64,000 nt of DNA from Pseudomonas sp. HMWF032 (GTDB lineage: Bacteria > Pseudomonadota > Gammaproteobacteria > Pseudomonadales > Pseudomonadaceae). Location of the stretch: positions 413,774 through 477,773 of the forward strand of contig NZ_QAIG01000013.1 of assembly GCF_003060885.1 (NCBI RefSeq), given 5' to 3'. Below, piece by piece: positions 46,181 through 55,928 of the stretch. Positions within the stretch are counted from its first letter, which is position 1; each line of letters starts with the position of its first letter. Position numbers and translations under genes: made by a program. The notes under the pieces are model-generated. The model was given only the letters and a program-made list of their open reading frames with translations. It did not search any database and was not told the DNA's origin.

Positions 46181-47338
46181 CTACTTTTTAAATTGCCGTG
46201 TCACCAGTCGAGCCAAGCGAATGATGGGGTAAAGAAAAGACAGTTTCTGCGGAAGTATGACCCAGCCACTGTCCTTGGTTGTAGGACTCAACCAGCCTTT
46301 CAATGCATGCCATTTCGCCAGGACGCTGTCCTGCATTGCGATATCGATCAACATGCGTTTAAAAATCCCCTGCCGGGTTGCCACCTGATCATCAGTAAGC
46401 GCTTCGCGAAGCCCATCGAGCGCGGCTTGAACCATCGCTCGGCTAGCCCTGCAGGGCCGGCGCGCGTGTTGCAAAGGTGCTGCTACCTGCGTCCCAAACA
46501 AGACAGAGAGCAGGGTGAGGCAAGCATCAAGCATGGCGCGAGTACCCGTGCGTCTTATTTCCGCAGCCAGTTGCTCTGCATCCAGGTCCGCACGTTGTAG
46601 CAGTGCATGAATGTCCAAAAGCCAAACCAATTTGCGGAAACTGTGTTGGCTGGCATGTGCAATTAAGTATGGCAGGGCATGGATAGGGGCCAGGGTTGAG
46701 AGGCTTACGCCCTGTAAATCAACCTGCTGTGTCATACAGATTTCGGCGGGGAGTAAGTACTGATTGCGTAATAGGCGCCTATGCAGCTCCACTCTTGGCA
46801 GTCCGCCAGCATGAGTTAAGACAAGTTCATGATGTGCCTTGGGCAGCGGAAGCTGTTGCCCTGCTGCAACGCTATACCCCTGTTCATTGAAGACTCTCAG
46901 TGCCTCAGGCCACTGGTCCTCTCCAAGCAGGATATCCAGATCAACGCCCCCACGCGCACAAAGTTGACCATGCGCCTGTAGCGCCAGAGCCGGGCCCTTT
47001 AACGCCAAAGGCTGCAACCCGCATGCAGCAAGCGCTAACGTCAAACGCCTGAGGGTTGCACCTAGGCTAAGGGCTCTTAGTGCAATGGCTCTTCGCTCCA
47101 GCATAAGAGGAGCTGAATACCCAATGCCTAGAGCGTCCGCCCGAGCCTGATCAAGCAGGCCGGCGACTCCATGATGTCGAATAAACGCTGACAACCGTAC
47201 CACGCAGGGCGCTGAAAACTCATGTTCAAAGCCCATCAACCAGAGCGTGGCGCTGAGCAACGCATTGTCTGATGAAGAATCACGGCGTTCAGCCTGAGTG
47301 GCATCGTGGTTTACTAAAGGCACATGCTGAGTAAGCAT
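46181..47338 (-). CDS. Nucleotidyltransferase-fold protein (NTP_transf_5-like)
   Basis: 385 residues. The core PLALKGPALALQAHG (Lys114-Gly115) followed by ARGGVDLDILLGEDQWPEAL (Asp133, Asp135) fits the uncharacterised nucleotidyltransferase family PF14907. These occur in polysaccharide, exosortase and peptide-modification clusters. No membrane helix. It is divergent from an ABC exporter gene with 474 bp between. Substrate unknown. Confidence 0.7.
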   Translation of the reverse strand: MLTQHVPLVNHDATQAERRDSSSDNALLSATLWLMGFEHEFSAPCVVRLSAFIRHHGVAGLLDQARADALGIGYSAPLMLERRAIALRALSLGATLRRLTLALAACGLQPLALKGPALALQAHGQLCARGGVDLDILLGEDQWPEALRVFNEQGYSVAAGQQLPLPKAHHELVLTHAGGLPRVELHRRLLRNQYLLPAEICMTQQVDLQGVSLSTLAPIHALPYLIAHASQHSFRKLVWLLDIHALLQRADLDAEQLAAEIRRTGTRAMLDACLTLLSVLFGTQVAAPLQHARRPCRASRAMVQAALDGLREALTDDQVATRQGIFKRMLIDIAMQDSVLAKWHALKGWLSPTTKDSGWVILPQKLSFLYPIIRLARLVTRQFKK

Positions 47339-47812
47339 CAGGGGTGTGTATCCATCTCATAAGAGTCGCGGCCCACACGATTGGAGCTGGCAACTCACTG
47401 ATCCAGCTTGCGGCAAAGCCATATCAGTCAGGGATATTACCCCATGCCATCATCAGCCAGACATTGGCCGGCGCTTAAACGCAAACGGGGCAGGGCCCCG
47501 CTGGATAAGTGGCATGCAAAGTCCGGCCTATCGCTTAAGGGTGTCCGGTTTGAACCTCGGATTTTTAGTATCCCGTCAAATGCCACTACATGACGCGATT
47601 GTTCCGTTGGTTTCCCCACTCAGTCCGGATATGGTTGAACCGCTGTTTAGCACTTAAGCATTGATCATGTACGACCCACAGCCACAACGCTGAGCAGTTG
47701 GAAGATGGCACTCGTTTGCTGACCGACTGTGATTGCGGGTTTTATTTTCTGGTACGCGAATTGCCCATGAGTGCATCGTGGATCTAACCAAGTCTTTAAT
47801 CTTTTTAAGCCA
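47339..47812. other. Intergenic region between the nucleotidyltransferase and ABC exporter genes
   Basis: 474 bp with no confident gene. A start-less frame ending at TAA 47785-47787 reads EQLEDGTRLLTDCDCGFYFL and may be the 3' end of a lost gene. A second frame ends at TGA 47814-47816, overlapping the exporter ATG. I looked for a peptide precursor gene and found none with a ribosome site. Promoters for both flanking genes should lie here. Confidence 0.4.
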
Positions 47813-49570
47813 ATGAATAACCAAGAATTTTTGCCAATTTTTAGCGTTCCTCTGCGAGCATTGGCGTTTGTCAGGCAATGCGGGGCACGCTCAGCAAGCA
47901 TTGCCTCAATGGCGCTTCTGCTGTTAGGTAAAGCTGCGCTGGACGCTTTATCTGCTCTGCTGGTTGCCGCGTTACTTGGCGTGCTGCTTCCCATGGGCAG
48001 AAACCCTGCAGGTTGGTACGCACTGGCGGAGGAGCAATGGAATGCTCTAGCAGGCACCTGGGTATCGCCAGTGATGCTGCTCCTGGCGATATTGATCCTG
48101 TGCAAGGGCGTGCTTGCACCTGTGCTGTCGGGTATCCGTGGCCAGCTTATCGACGCCTGGACGCTGCTGATCTCCATGAAGGTTTTTGAGCGGGAGCTGA
48201 CGCGCGAGGCTCCTCAGCGCATCGAACTGCACACTCAAGGCAGCAACGTTGCCGTCAACTACCTGGTACCCAAGATTGTCATGGGGACGGTATTGCCCAG
48301 CCTCGAGTTGCTCACCGAGCTAATGGTGATCAGTGTTCTGCTGGGTGTGTTGCTGATATTCGAACCACTGGCGACCGTCATAATGATCGCGGCCTTATTG
48401 GCTGCAGTAGCGGCGGGCAGCGTGCTGTCAAAATACCTCACGCCCTACCGATTGGGACGCAGCAGTAAGCCCCAAATATTGATGCAGCGCTGGGTTTCCG
48501 ACAGCGTCGCCTGCTTGCGCGAAATCCGCCTCTACCGCCGGTTGCCCGCAGTATTAGGTGGCTATCTTCCCGTTGCAAAGCGCTTCGCCAGAGAAACCGC
48601 GCGCGAGCGAACGCTGATGGATATCCAGTCACCCGTCATAGAGCTATTACTCCTTTCGATTCTGGGCGGCGCGGTGCTGATTGCCAGTGAGACCACCTGG
48701 CAGGCAGATCTTCATCCGCTGGTGCTCTTTGCTGCCGTGGGTTTAAGGCTGATACCGGGCTTGCGCCGCATCTCGTTTAGCCTGCTCACGATTAAATTCT
48801 CGCGACCATTTTTTGAGCAGATAGCCGCAGCCAATCCGTCACCACCTGAGGTGCACACTCACGTCGAACCTTGCCAATCCCTACCCCAGCTTTTAATGAG
48901 CTGCGAAGCCCTGAATTTTCAGTACCCGCAGGCCGAGCAAAAGGTGATCGCCAACCTGAAGATGCACATGCACAAAAGCGATTGGGTCGGGTTGGTCGGT
49001 CAATCCGGCGCGGGGAAATCCACTCTGGTGGACCTGCTCATTGGCGAGTTAAAACCCACGGCCGGGTGCATACAGTGGTTCCACACTCAGCGCGAACACG
49101 GCTCTATAGGCTACATAGGCGCCTTTACCACACTGCTCCCCGGAACCTTGCGCGAGAACCTGGCTTTCCTCGGCACGGGCTGCACCGATGAGCACCTGAT
49201 GAATGCCCTGAATATTACGGGGCTTGAAGCCTTGGTAAAGCGTTTCCCGAACGGACTGGACACTCCAGTTGAGGTTTTTGAACAACGCATTTCAAGTGGA
49301 GAACGGCAGCGTATCGGTCTTGCCCGCGCACTCCTGCATTCCCATGATCTGCTGATTCTTGACGAAGCGACTGCTTCCCTGGATCAGTTGACGGAACATC
49401 AATTTTTACAAGCCTTGCGCTCGGCCAGGCCAGAGCTAGCTGTATTGCTGATCACCCACCGACTGGCCGCGTTACGCTACATGGACCGCACCCTCCAGTT
49501 GGCAGACGGGGCGCTGCATGAGTTTGTTCCTGAGCCACAACCGCCCTCTGGGCTTCATGAACGAGCCTGA
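47813..49570 (+). CDS. ABC exporter (membrane and ATPase domains fused)
   Basis: 585 residues from the ATG at 47813 (a 14-codon longer frame exists; neither start has a clear ribosome site). Residues about 25-325 hold roughly six helices; the ATPase domain has Walker A GLVGQSGAGKSTLVDLL, signature RISSGERQRIGLARALL, Walker B LLILDEATASLD and the switch His in LLITHR. It resembles lipid-linked oligosaccharide (PglK) and peptide (McjD) exporters. Cargo unknown. Confidence 0.82.
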   Translation: MNNQEFLPIFSVPLRALAFVRQCGARSASIASMALLLLGKAALDALSALLVAALLGVLLPMGRNPAGWYALAEEQWNALAGTWVSPVMLLLAILILCKGVLAPVLSGIRGQLIDAWTLLISMKVFERELTREAPQRIELHTQGSNVAVNYLVPKIVMGTVLPSLELLTELMVISVLLGVLLIFEPLATVIMIAALLAAVAAGSVLSKYLTPYRLGRSSKPQILMQRWVSDSVACLREIRLYRRLPAVLGGYLPVAKRFARETARERTLMDIQSPVIELLLLSILGGAVLIASETTWQADLHPLVLFAAVGLRLIPGLRRISFSLLTIKFSRPFFEQIAAANPSPPEVHTHVEPCQSLPQLLMSCEALNFQYPQAEQKVIANLKMHMHKSDWVGLVGQSGAGKSTLVDLLIGELKPTAGCIQWFHTQREHGSIGYIGAFTTLLPGTLRENLAFLGTGCTDEHLMNALNITGLEALVKRFPNGLDTPVEVFEQRISSGERQRIGLARALLHSHDLLILDEATASLDQLTEHQFLQALRSARPELAVLLITHRLAALRYMDRTLQLADGALHEFVPEPQPPSGLHERA

Positions 49571-49730
49571 AAATAGCCGCTTGCGCGAGTCATCGATTGA
49601 CGGAAGAGAAGTACAGCTCTGGAACAAGAAGGGCTAACGGTCTATGACCCTGTTTGAGGCCACTACGCAGACGCGTGTAAGGCCGTTACAAGGCCCAGAC
49701 CTTAGAGGCACGGTTTAGCCACAGGCCAAA

Positions 49731-49761
49731 ATAAAAAGGGCCTAGGTTTTCACCTAAGCCC
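49731..49761 (-). terminator. Terminator after tRNA-Arg
   Basis: GGGCCTAGGT and ACCTAAGCCC (49738-49747 with 49752-49761) pair with one mismatch around a 4-nt loop; on the minus strand a T tract follows (complement of 49733-49737), 11 bases past the tRNA 3' end. The plus-strand flank CTTGTTTTAT may let it work both ways. Confidence 0.75.
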
Positions 49762-49771
49762 TTGTTTTATA

Positions 49772-49848
49772 TGGCGCACCAGGCGGGATTCGAACCCACG
49801 ACCCCTGCCTTCGGAGGGCAGTACTCTATCCAGCTGAGCTACTGGTGC
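49772..49848 (-). tRNA. tRNA-Arg (anticodon CCG)
   Basis: 77 nt with acceptor stem GCACCAG/CTGGTGC, encoded CCA, T-loop GGTTCGAATCC and anticodon stem-loop CTGCC-CTCCGAA-GGCAG, giving anticodon CCG for codon CGG. No integrase gene or second copy of its 3' end was noticed nearby. Confidence 0.97.
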
Positions 49849-50160
49849 AGCGCGGGCGCAATCATACGCATGTCGCTGGCAGGCGTCCATGCTGGTGCCT
49901 TGTTCGTGATTCTGCACGGTCAGGCTAGTGCGGGGCTTTTCAGCATAAAGGCTTGAATAAGCGTGATTAGGCGTTAATTTTTTCGAACAGGCTCTTGCCC
50001 TTTACCCCTCATGACCCTAGGATTCGTTTGAGATTTCAAACGCTCATGCACAAAACCGTTGCACACGCATGAGCCGAGCGAACAAGCCTTTGCGACGCGG
50101 CCATGCGGCGCATTCGATAACCTGTACCGATGCCTGGGTGTCGGGTTTTAGGAGACTGCC
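49849..50160. other. Intergenic region upstream of gabD
   Basis: 312 bp between the tRNA and gabD. It contains the AT-rich stretch GCGTTAATTTTTTCGAACAG (49971-49990) and an inverted repeat at 50042-50074 described separately. No sigma-54 match was found; no gene is supported. Confidence 0.4.
50042..50074 (+). promoter_or_regulatory. Inverted repeat upstream of gabD
   Basis: GCTCATGC (50042-50049) and GCATGAGC (50067-50074) are perfect complements 17 bp apart, with TGCACA at 50047 and again at 50060 between and over the arms. Its place 87-119 bp before gabD suggests an operator or a leader hairpin; the binding protein is unknown. Confidence 0.4.
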
Positions 50161-51609
50161 ATGCAACTGAAAGACACCCAGCTGTTTCGCCAGCAGGCGT
50201 TTATCGACGGTGTTTGGCTGGACGCGGACAGCGGCCAGACCATTCAGGTCAACAACCCGGCCACCGGTGAAATCATCGGCAGCGTGCCGAAAATGGGCAC
50301 CGCCGAAACCCGTCGCGCCATTGAAGCGGCCGACCGTGCCTTGCCGGCTTGGCGTGCACTGACGGCCAAAGAGCGCTCGAACAAACTGCGTCGCTGGTTT
50401 GAACTGCTGATCGAAAATCAGGACGACCTCGGCCGTCTGATGACGCTGGAGCAAGGCAAGCCGCTGGCCGAAGCCAAGGGCGAGATTGCCTACGCGGCGT
50501 CCTTTATTGAGTGGTTCGCCGAAGAAGCCAAGCGTGTGTACGGTGACGTGATTCCGGGCCACCAGCCGGACAAGCGCCTGATCGTGATCAAGCAGCCAAT
50601 CGGTGTAACTGCGGCCATCACGCCGTGGAACTTCCCGGCGGCGATGATCACCCGTAAAGCCGGCCCGGCACTGGCTGCGGGTTGCACCATGGTGATCAAA
50701 CCAGCGTCGCAAACACCGTTCTCCGCGCTGGCGCTGGTTGCGTTGGCTGAGCGTGCCGGGATTCCGAAAGGCGTGTTGAGCGTGGTCACCGGCAGCGCCG
50801 GCGAAGTGGGCGGCGAGCTGACCAGCAACCCGATCGTGCGCAAGCTGAGCTTCACCGGCTCCACTGAAATCGGCCGCCAACTGATGGCCGAATGCGCCAA
50901 GGACATCAAGAAGGTGTCGCTGGAGTTGGGCGGCAACGCACCGTTTATCGTGTTCGACGACGCCGACCTGGATAAAGCCGTTGAAGGCGCGCTGATTTCC
51001 AAATACCGCAACAACGGCCAAACCTGCGTGTGTGCCAACCGCCTGTACATTCAGGACGGCGTGTATGACACCTTCGCCGAAAAACTGGCCGCTGCGGTGG
51101 CCAAGCTGCAGATCGGTAATGGTCTGGACGACGGCATCACCACCGGCCCGCTGATCGATGCCAAGGCCATGGCCAAGGTGCAGGAGCATATTGAAGACGC
51201 GGTCAGCAAAGGCGCACGCGTGCTCACGGGCGGCAAGCCGCACGCGCTGGGCGGCAGTTTCTTTGAGCCGACCATTCTGGTGGATGTGCCGAACAACGCG
51301 GCCGTCGCCAAGGAAGAAACCTTTGGCCCGCTGGCGCCGCTGTTCCGTTTCAAGGACGAGGCCGAGGTGATCGCCATGTCCAACGACACCGAGTTCGGTT
51401 TGGCTTCGTATTTCTACGCCCGTGACCTGGGCCGTGTGTTCCGTGTGGCCGAAGCCCTGGAATACGGTATGGTCGGCGTTAACACCGGGTTAATCTCCAA
51501 TGAAGTGGCACCGTTCGGCGGTGTGAAAGCCTCTGGCCTCGGCCGCGAAGGCTCGAAGTACGGCATTGAGGACTACCTGGAAATCAAATACCTCTGCCTG
51601 GGCGTGTAA
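50161..51609 (+). CDS. gabD: Succinate-semialdehyde dehydrogenase (NADP+)
   Basis: 482-residue aldehyde dehydrogenase. Catalytic Cys289 (NNGQTCVCANR) and general base Glu255 (LELGGNAPF) are present, with FTGSTEIGRQ for the cofactor. It oxidises succinate semialdehyde to succinate in GABA degradation. gabT follows after 170 bp. Confidence 0.95.
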   Translation: MQLKDTQLFRQQAFIDGVWLDADSGQTIQVNNPATGEIIGSVPKMGTAETRRAIEAADRALPAWRALTAKERSNKLRRWFELLIENQDDLGRLMTLEQGKPLAEAKGEIAYAASFIEWFAEEAKRVYGDVIPGHQPDKRLIVIKQPIGVTAAITPWNFPAAMITRKAGPALAAGCTMVIKPASQTPFSALALVALAERAGIPKGVLSVVTGSAGEVGGELTSNPIVRKLSFTGSTEIGRQLMAECAKDIKKVSLELGGNAPFIVFDDADLDKAVEGALISKYRNNGQTCVCANRLYIQDGVYDTFAEKLAAAVAKLQIGNGLDDGITTGPLIDAKAMAKVQEHIEDAVSKGARVLTGGKPHALGGSFFEPTILVDVPNNAAVAKEETFGPLAPLFRFKDEAEVIAMSNDTEFGLASYFYARDLGRVFRVAEALEYGMVGVNTGLISNEVAPFGGVKASGLGREGSKYGIEDYLEIKYLCLGV

Positions 51610-51779
51610 CCTGGCGAAGTAACCCCGCAGGAGGCGCACGAGAGCGCTGCGTCTTCTGCATGTATATGGACATAGCTGTGGCCGGGCGTGTTGGGGCAGT
51701 CGATCATCGAATACTGCCAAGCCGCCGCCGGTGACACATCCTTGAACCACGCCGAGATTGACCGGCGAATGAGGACTTT

Positions 51780-53060
51780 ATGAGCAAGACCAACGAATCT
51801 TTGATGCAACGCCGCACCGCTGCCGTTCCGCGCGGCGTGGGCCAGATCCACCCGATCTTTGCCGAATCGGCGAAGAACGCCACCGTCACCGACGTCGAAG
51901 GCCGCGAGTTTATCGACTTCGCCGGCGGCATCGCCGTGCTCAACACCGGTCACCTGCACCCGAAAGTGGTGGCAGCGGTGCAAGAACAACTGACCAAGCT
52001 GACCCACACCTGCTTCCAGGTGCTGGCGTATGAGCCGTACGTTGAACTGTGCGAGAAAGTTAACGCACGCGTGCCAGGCGACTTCGCCAAGAAAACCCTG
52101 CTGGTCACCACCGGCTCCGAAGCGGTGGAGAACTCGATCAAAATCGCTCGCGCTGCGACCGGCCGTGCGGGCGTGATCGCTTTCACCGGCGGCTACCACG
52201 GCCGCACCATGATGACCCTGGGCCTGACCGGTAAAGTCGTACCCTACTCGGCTGGCATGGGCCTGATGCCCGGTGGCATCTTCCGCGCCCAGTACCCGTG
52301 CGAACTGCACGGCGTGAGCAGCGATGATGCGATCGCCAGCATCGAGCGTATCTTCAAGAACGACGCCGAACCGCGTGACATCGCCGCGATCATCATCGAG
52401 CCGGTGCAAGGCGAGGGTGGTTTCTACGTCGCGCCGAAAGACTTTATGCAGCGCCTGCGCGCCCTGTGTGATCAGCACGGTATCCTGCTGATCGCCGACG
52501 AAGTGCAAACCGGCGCGGGCCGTACCGGCACCTTCTTTGCCATGGAACAAATGGGCGTCGCCGCCGATTTGACCACCTTCGCTAAATCCATCGCCGGTGG
52601 TTTCCCGGTGGCGGGCGTGTGCGGCAAGGCGGAATACATGGACGCCATCGCCCCTGGCGGTCTGGGCGGCACTTACGCCGGCAGCCCGCTGGCCTGCGCC
52701 GCAGCGTTGGCGGTGATGGATGTATTCGAGGAAGAGAAACTGCTGGACCGCTGCAAGGCCGTGGGCGAGCGCCTAGTTACCGGCCTGAAAGCCATTCAAG
52801 CCAAGCACAACAGCATCGGCGAAGTGCGTGCCCTTGGTGCAATGATTGCCATGGAACTGTGCGAAGGTGGCGACGTGCATAAGCCCAACGCCGCGCTGAC
52901 CGGGCAGATCGTTGCGAAGGCGCGTGAGAAGGGCTTGATCCTGCTGTCGTGCGGTACTTACGGCAACGTCTTGCGCGTGCTGGTGCCGCTGACCGCTGAA
53001 GACGCACTGCTCGACCGTGGCCTGGCGATCATCGCCGAGTGCTTCGACGAACTGACCTAA
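51780..53060 (+). CDS. gabT: 4-aminobutyrate aminotransferase
   Basis: 426-residue class III aminotransferase. PLP lysine Lys269 (TTFAKSIAGG), Asp240 (LIADEVQTG) and GSEAVENSIKIARA are all seen. It moves the amino group of GABA to 2-oxoglutarate, giving the semialdehyde used by GabD. A strong terminator follows 17 bases after the stop. Confidence 0.95.
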   Translation: MSKTNESLMQRRTAAVPRGVGQIHPIFAESAKNATVTDVEGREFIDFAGGIAVLNTGHLHPKVVAAVQEQLTKLTHTCFQVLAYEPYVELCEKVNARVPGDFAKKTLLVTTGSEAVENSIKIARAATGRAGVIAFTGGYHGRTMMTLGLTGKVVPYSAGMGLMPGGIFRAQYPCELHGVSSDDAIASIERIFKNDAEPRDIAAIIIEPVQGEGGFYVAPKDFMQRLRALCDQHGILLIADEVQTGAGRTGTFFAMEQMGVAADLTTFAKSIAGGFPVAGVCGKAEYMDAIAPGGLGGTYAGSPLACAAALAVMDVFEEEKLLDRCKAVGERLVTGLKAIQAKHNSIGEVRALGAMIAMELCEGGDVHKPNAALTGQIVAKAREKGLILLSCGTYGNVLRVLVPLTAEDALLDRGLAIIAECFDELT

Positions 53061-53077
53061 GCCTCAGTGCGTGACCC

Positions 53078-53103
53078 ACAAAACCCGCTTCGGCGGGTTT
53101 TGT
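53078..53103 (+). terminator. Rho-independent terminator after gabT
   Basis: ACAAAACCCGC and GCGGGTTTTGT form a perfect 11-bp stem closed by a TTCG tetraloop (53089-53092). The A/T-rich base of the stem makes it likely to work in both directions. Confidence 0.88.
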
Positions 53104-53141
53104 GCATTTCAGCCCGGCACTCATATGCAGCAGGGTGCCTC

Positions 53142-53215
53142 TCGCGGCTAAAGCCCCTCCCACAGAGCGCGCGCGCGTAGGCAGCAGCCATTCGTGGGAG
53201 GCGCTTTGGCGGCGA
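53142..53215. repeat. Inverted pair of REP-like sequences
   Basis: TCGCGGCTAAAGCCCCTCCCACAG (53142-53165, written in part) and CGTGGGAGGCGCTTTGGCGGCG (53193-53214) are imperfect inverted copies, in the style of Pseudomonas REP elements, with a run of alternating GC (53167-53176) between. They lie just past the gabT terminator. The rest of the gap to 53504 shows no gene. Confidence 0.7.
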
Positions 53216-53504
53216 CAGATTCGATGACGCGCTCAGTTCTAGGGGTTGGCCGAGTTGCAGCGAAGCCCAGTGGTTACCTCTCTGGCGCTGGCAAAAAGCT
53301 CGCCGCTGATCCACGTCAATAGTCCGATAAGCCTTCTCATTTAATACTTTAGCCGCTCTAGGTCGGGCGTTATGGGCGTGCTAAAAGTTGACCCTTGCAT
53401 CAGCTGTTGGACGCGGCCGGTAGTGGTTTTTAAGCCTCGAATGCTTAGACTGCGCGCCCTTCAGTCTGCGCCATCATTGTGCGATTACCCTGTTTGAGGT
53501 GTTC

Positions 53505-54731
53505 ATGCCGTTTTCGGCCAAAGCGTTGCACGTTCTGATTGCTGAGGCGGAACCCTGGACGGCTGATCTGCTCCTGCAACTGGTGCGTGATGTCAGGCCT
53601 GATGCGCGCGTTCACGTGGTCAGCGACGGCGAAGCGGCTTTGGTGCATTGTCAGAAACGCTGGCCGGCGTTGGTTATCGCTGATGGCGAGTTACCGGGGG
53701 TGGACGGCCTGGAGTTGCTGCGCCAGTTGCGTCGCCTGCCGCGCGGTGCCCAATTGCCCTTCGTGCTGATCAGCGGGCGTCTCGATGTTTACAGCGTGCG
53801 CGCTGCGCGGCCACTGGCCCCCGCGGCCTACCTCGCCAAACCCTTCAATGCCGAAAAATTGCGTCAGCGCTTACAAACGCTACTCGGCAGTGCTAAAGCC
53901 GCATCGAACGCACCGGCGCGGCCCACCAACAGCCTGGATGACTACCTCGATACGGTGCGTGAAGACGGCCAAGGCGCGCCTTTGCTCGCAGAGGTACGTG
54001 ATGCCGTCAGCCGTTGCCTGAATGGTGAAGACTATGACCTGCGCCAGTTGGAGCGCTTGTTTAGCCGTGAGCCGCAGATCACCGCGCGCCTGATTGCAGC
54101 GGCCAACAGCGCCGCCCAGCATCAGGGCGCACCTTGCCAGACCTTGCGTCAGGCGCTGCCGCGTCTGGGTGTGGCACATACGCTTAACCTGGTGCTGGGG
54201 CTGGCCATTCAGCGCAATGTGCAACTCAAAGACCCGCGTCTGGCGAGCCTGGCCCAAGCGGTTTATGCGCGCACTGAACAGAGCGCCGACCTGGCGCACT
54301 GGTTGGCCAATGAACTGCATCTGGATGCCGAGCTGTGTTTTACCGCCGGCTTGCTGCACAACATCGGTGAGCTGGCTTTGTTGCGCAGCCTGCAGGATTG
54401 GCTCGATGGCGGAGGCGAATTAGACGATGAAGCGATTGCGCTGCAGATGAGTCGCCGCGCCGCCGGTTTTGGCTCGGCCCTGCGCATTCAGTGGCGTTTG
54501 CCGATTGGTTTGCGCGAGCTGATTGCGGCGTTCTACAGCTTGGGCAGCGGCGTGTTCAGTCGCGAGGCGGTGATCCTCAATCTGGTCAACGAGCTGCTTA
54601 ATCTGGGCGACCGGCACCCCCACGAGTTGCTCGACAGCCGGTGTGCACGGCTGTTGCGCCTGGATGCCGGCTTGCTTAAACGGCTGCCGCTGCCGCGCCC
54701 GGCGGATGCTCAGGCGCTGGCAATGGCGTAA
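53505..54731 (+). CDS. Response regulator with REC and HDOD domains
   Basis: 408 residues from the ATG at 53505 (GAGG 5 nt upstream). REC domain: Asp60 (VIADGELPG) as the phosphoacceptor and Lys112 (YLAKPF), though the usual double acidic pair is reduced to Glu14/Glu16. HDOD domain about 165-370 with LLHNIGELALLRSL. Output is probably through protein interaction. No kinase is adjacent. Confidence 0.85.
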   Translation: MPFSAKALHVLIAEAEPWTADLLLQLVRDVRPDARVHVVSDGEAALVHCQKRWPALVIADGELPGVDGLELLRQLRRLPRGAQLPFVLISGRLDVYSVRAARPLAPAAYLAKPFNAEKLRQRLQTLLGSAKAASNAPARPTNSLDDYLDTVREDGQGAPLLAEVRDAVSRCLNGEDYDLRQLERLFSREPQITARLIAAANSAAQHQGAPCQTLRQALPRLGVAHTLNLVLGLAIQRNVQLKDPRLASLAQAVYARTEQSADLAHWLANELHLDAELCFTAGLLHNIGELALLRSLQDWLDGGGELDDEAIALQMSRRAAGFGSALRIQWRLPIGLRELIAAFYSLGSGVFSREAVILNLVNELLNLGDRHPHELLDSRCARLLRLDAGLLKRLPLPRPADAQALAMA

Positions 54732-54745
54732 GCCGGGCTGAACGG

Positions 54746-55834
54746 TCAGAGATCCTTGGCGGCCAGGTCGGAAATGATCGCGTTGACGTCCATGCTTGCC
54801 CGCTCCATTTCCGTGACGGCGCGCAGCACTTTGCTCCAGTCTCTGCCTTGTGCCGCCTGCAGCGCTTCGTGGCCACTTTCGTGCACCACGCGGTGCGGCT
54901 GATCCAGCTGCTGGAAACTGCGTTGTTTGGCGTAACGCGCATGGGTGTCGCTGCTCTGGTACCACTGGCCCAGGCGGCAGCTGGTGTGGCTGCTGAGTTG
55001 GGTGTTGCTGTCTTGCAGAAACAGGCGCTGGTACACCGTGAGCTTGAACAGCAGGTGATCGAGTTTGACCGCCTCGCAGAACGAGCCCAGAGCAATGGCT
55101 TCAATCAGCTGGGTCATGTGTTCGCCGAGCACGACCATTTCATCCAGGGTCTGGGCTGAGCGCGATACATCCCCGGACAGCCGCGTGGCTTCACTCGACA
55201 GGCTGCCGATGGAACGGCTGGCGCTGTCGGTTTCCTGATTGATGCTGCCTACCAAGGTGCTGATTTCCTGCGTGGCCTGGCTGGTGCGTTGCGCCAGTGC
55301 GCGCACCTCGTCGGCGACCACGGCAAAACCACGGCCTTGCTCGCCCGCGCGGGCGGCTTCGATGGCAGCGTTCAACGCCAGCAGGTTGGTTTGGTCGGAA
55401 ATGGCTTTGATCAGCTCGACAATCCGGCTGATCTCGCTGACCCGCTGCTGCAGCAGATCAACGCTTTGTACGCTGCTGACACCTTGCACGGCCATGCTGC
55501 TGAGCGACTCAGAAAAGCCGCCGAGCAGGGCCGAGGTCTGTTGGAAGATGCCGCTGTTTTGTTCGAGTTTGCTGACTTCGCGACTGAGCTGGTCAGCCTG
55601 CGCCACCACCCCGTCACGGGTCTGTGACAGCGAGTCTTCAAAGCGCGCCAGTTTGCCGTGCAGTTCGTGCTGGTAACGCGTTACGCCATTGAGTGCATCG
55701 CGTTCTTGCTGGTTTTGCTGAGTCAGGCTACGCAGCTCATCCAGCTCGCGCTGCATGGCCGATTTTTCCTGATTCAGGCGGCTGACTTCCTGCTCCAGAC
55801 TTTCACAACGCAAACGCCATTTACTGTCGAACAT
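54746..55834 (-). CDS. Soluble methyl-accepting chemotaxis protein with CZB domain
   Basis: 362 residues, no membrane helix. A coiled coil (1-100) leads to the signalling hairpin ISDQTNLLALNAAIEAARAG; the C-terminal CZB zinc-binding domain has His260, Cys286, His314 and His318. CZB receptors sense zinc or hypochlorous acid in other bacteria. Convergent with the REC-HDOD gene (14 bp). Confidence 0.9.
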   Translation of the reverse strand: MFDSKWRLRCESLEQEVSRLNQEKSAMQRELDELRSLTQQNQQERDALNGVTRYQHELHGKLARFEDSLSQTRDGVVAQADQLSREVSKLEQNSGIFQQTSALLGGFSESLSSMAVQGVSSVQSVDLLQQRVSEISRIVELIKAISDQTNLLALNAAIEAARAGEQGRGFAVVADEVRALAQRTSQATQEISTLVGSINQETDSASRSIGSLSSEATRLSGDVSRSAQTLDEMVVLGEHMTQLIEAIALGSFCEAVKLDHLLFKLTVYQRLFLQDSNTQLSSHTSCRLGQWYQSSDTHARYAKQRSFQQLDQPHRVVHESGHEALQAAQGRDWSKVLRAVTEMERASMDVNAIISDLAAKDL

Positions 55835-55928
55835 GGTGCACAGAACTCCAAGGGAAGGCAGGAGAAAACATCCGGCACGGCCGGTTGTATCCTGTATTTC
55901 GGCTTATTCCAACAAAGGTTGAGCCGTA

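Noticed and set aside
47346..47657. 103-codon frame in the spacer upstream of the ABC exporter
   Set aside because: No ribosome site, unusual composition and no recognisable motif.
46181..49570. Lasso-peptide or other RiPP cluster
   Set aside because: A nucleotidyltransferase and a McjD-like exporter suggest it, but no precursor, McjB-type protease or McjC-type cyclase could be found in the spacer or flanks.
49772..49848. tRNA-Arg as the attachment site of a genomic island
   Set aside because: No integrase and no repeat of the tRNA 3' end were noticed in the window, so the neighbouring genes cannot be tied to it.
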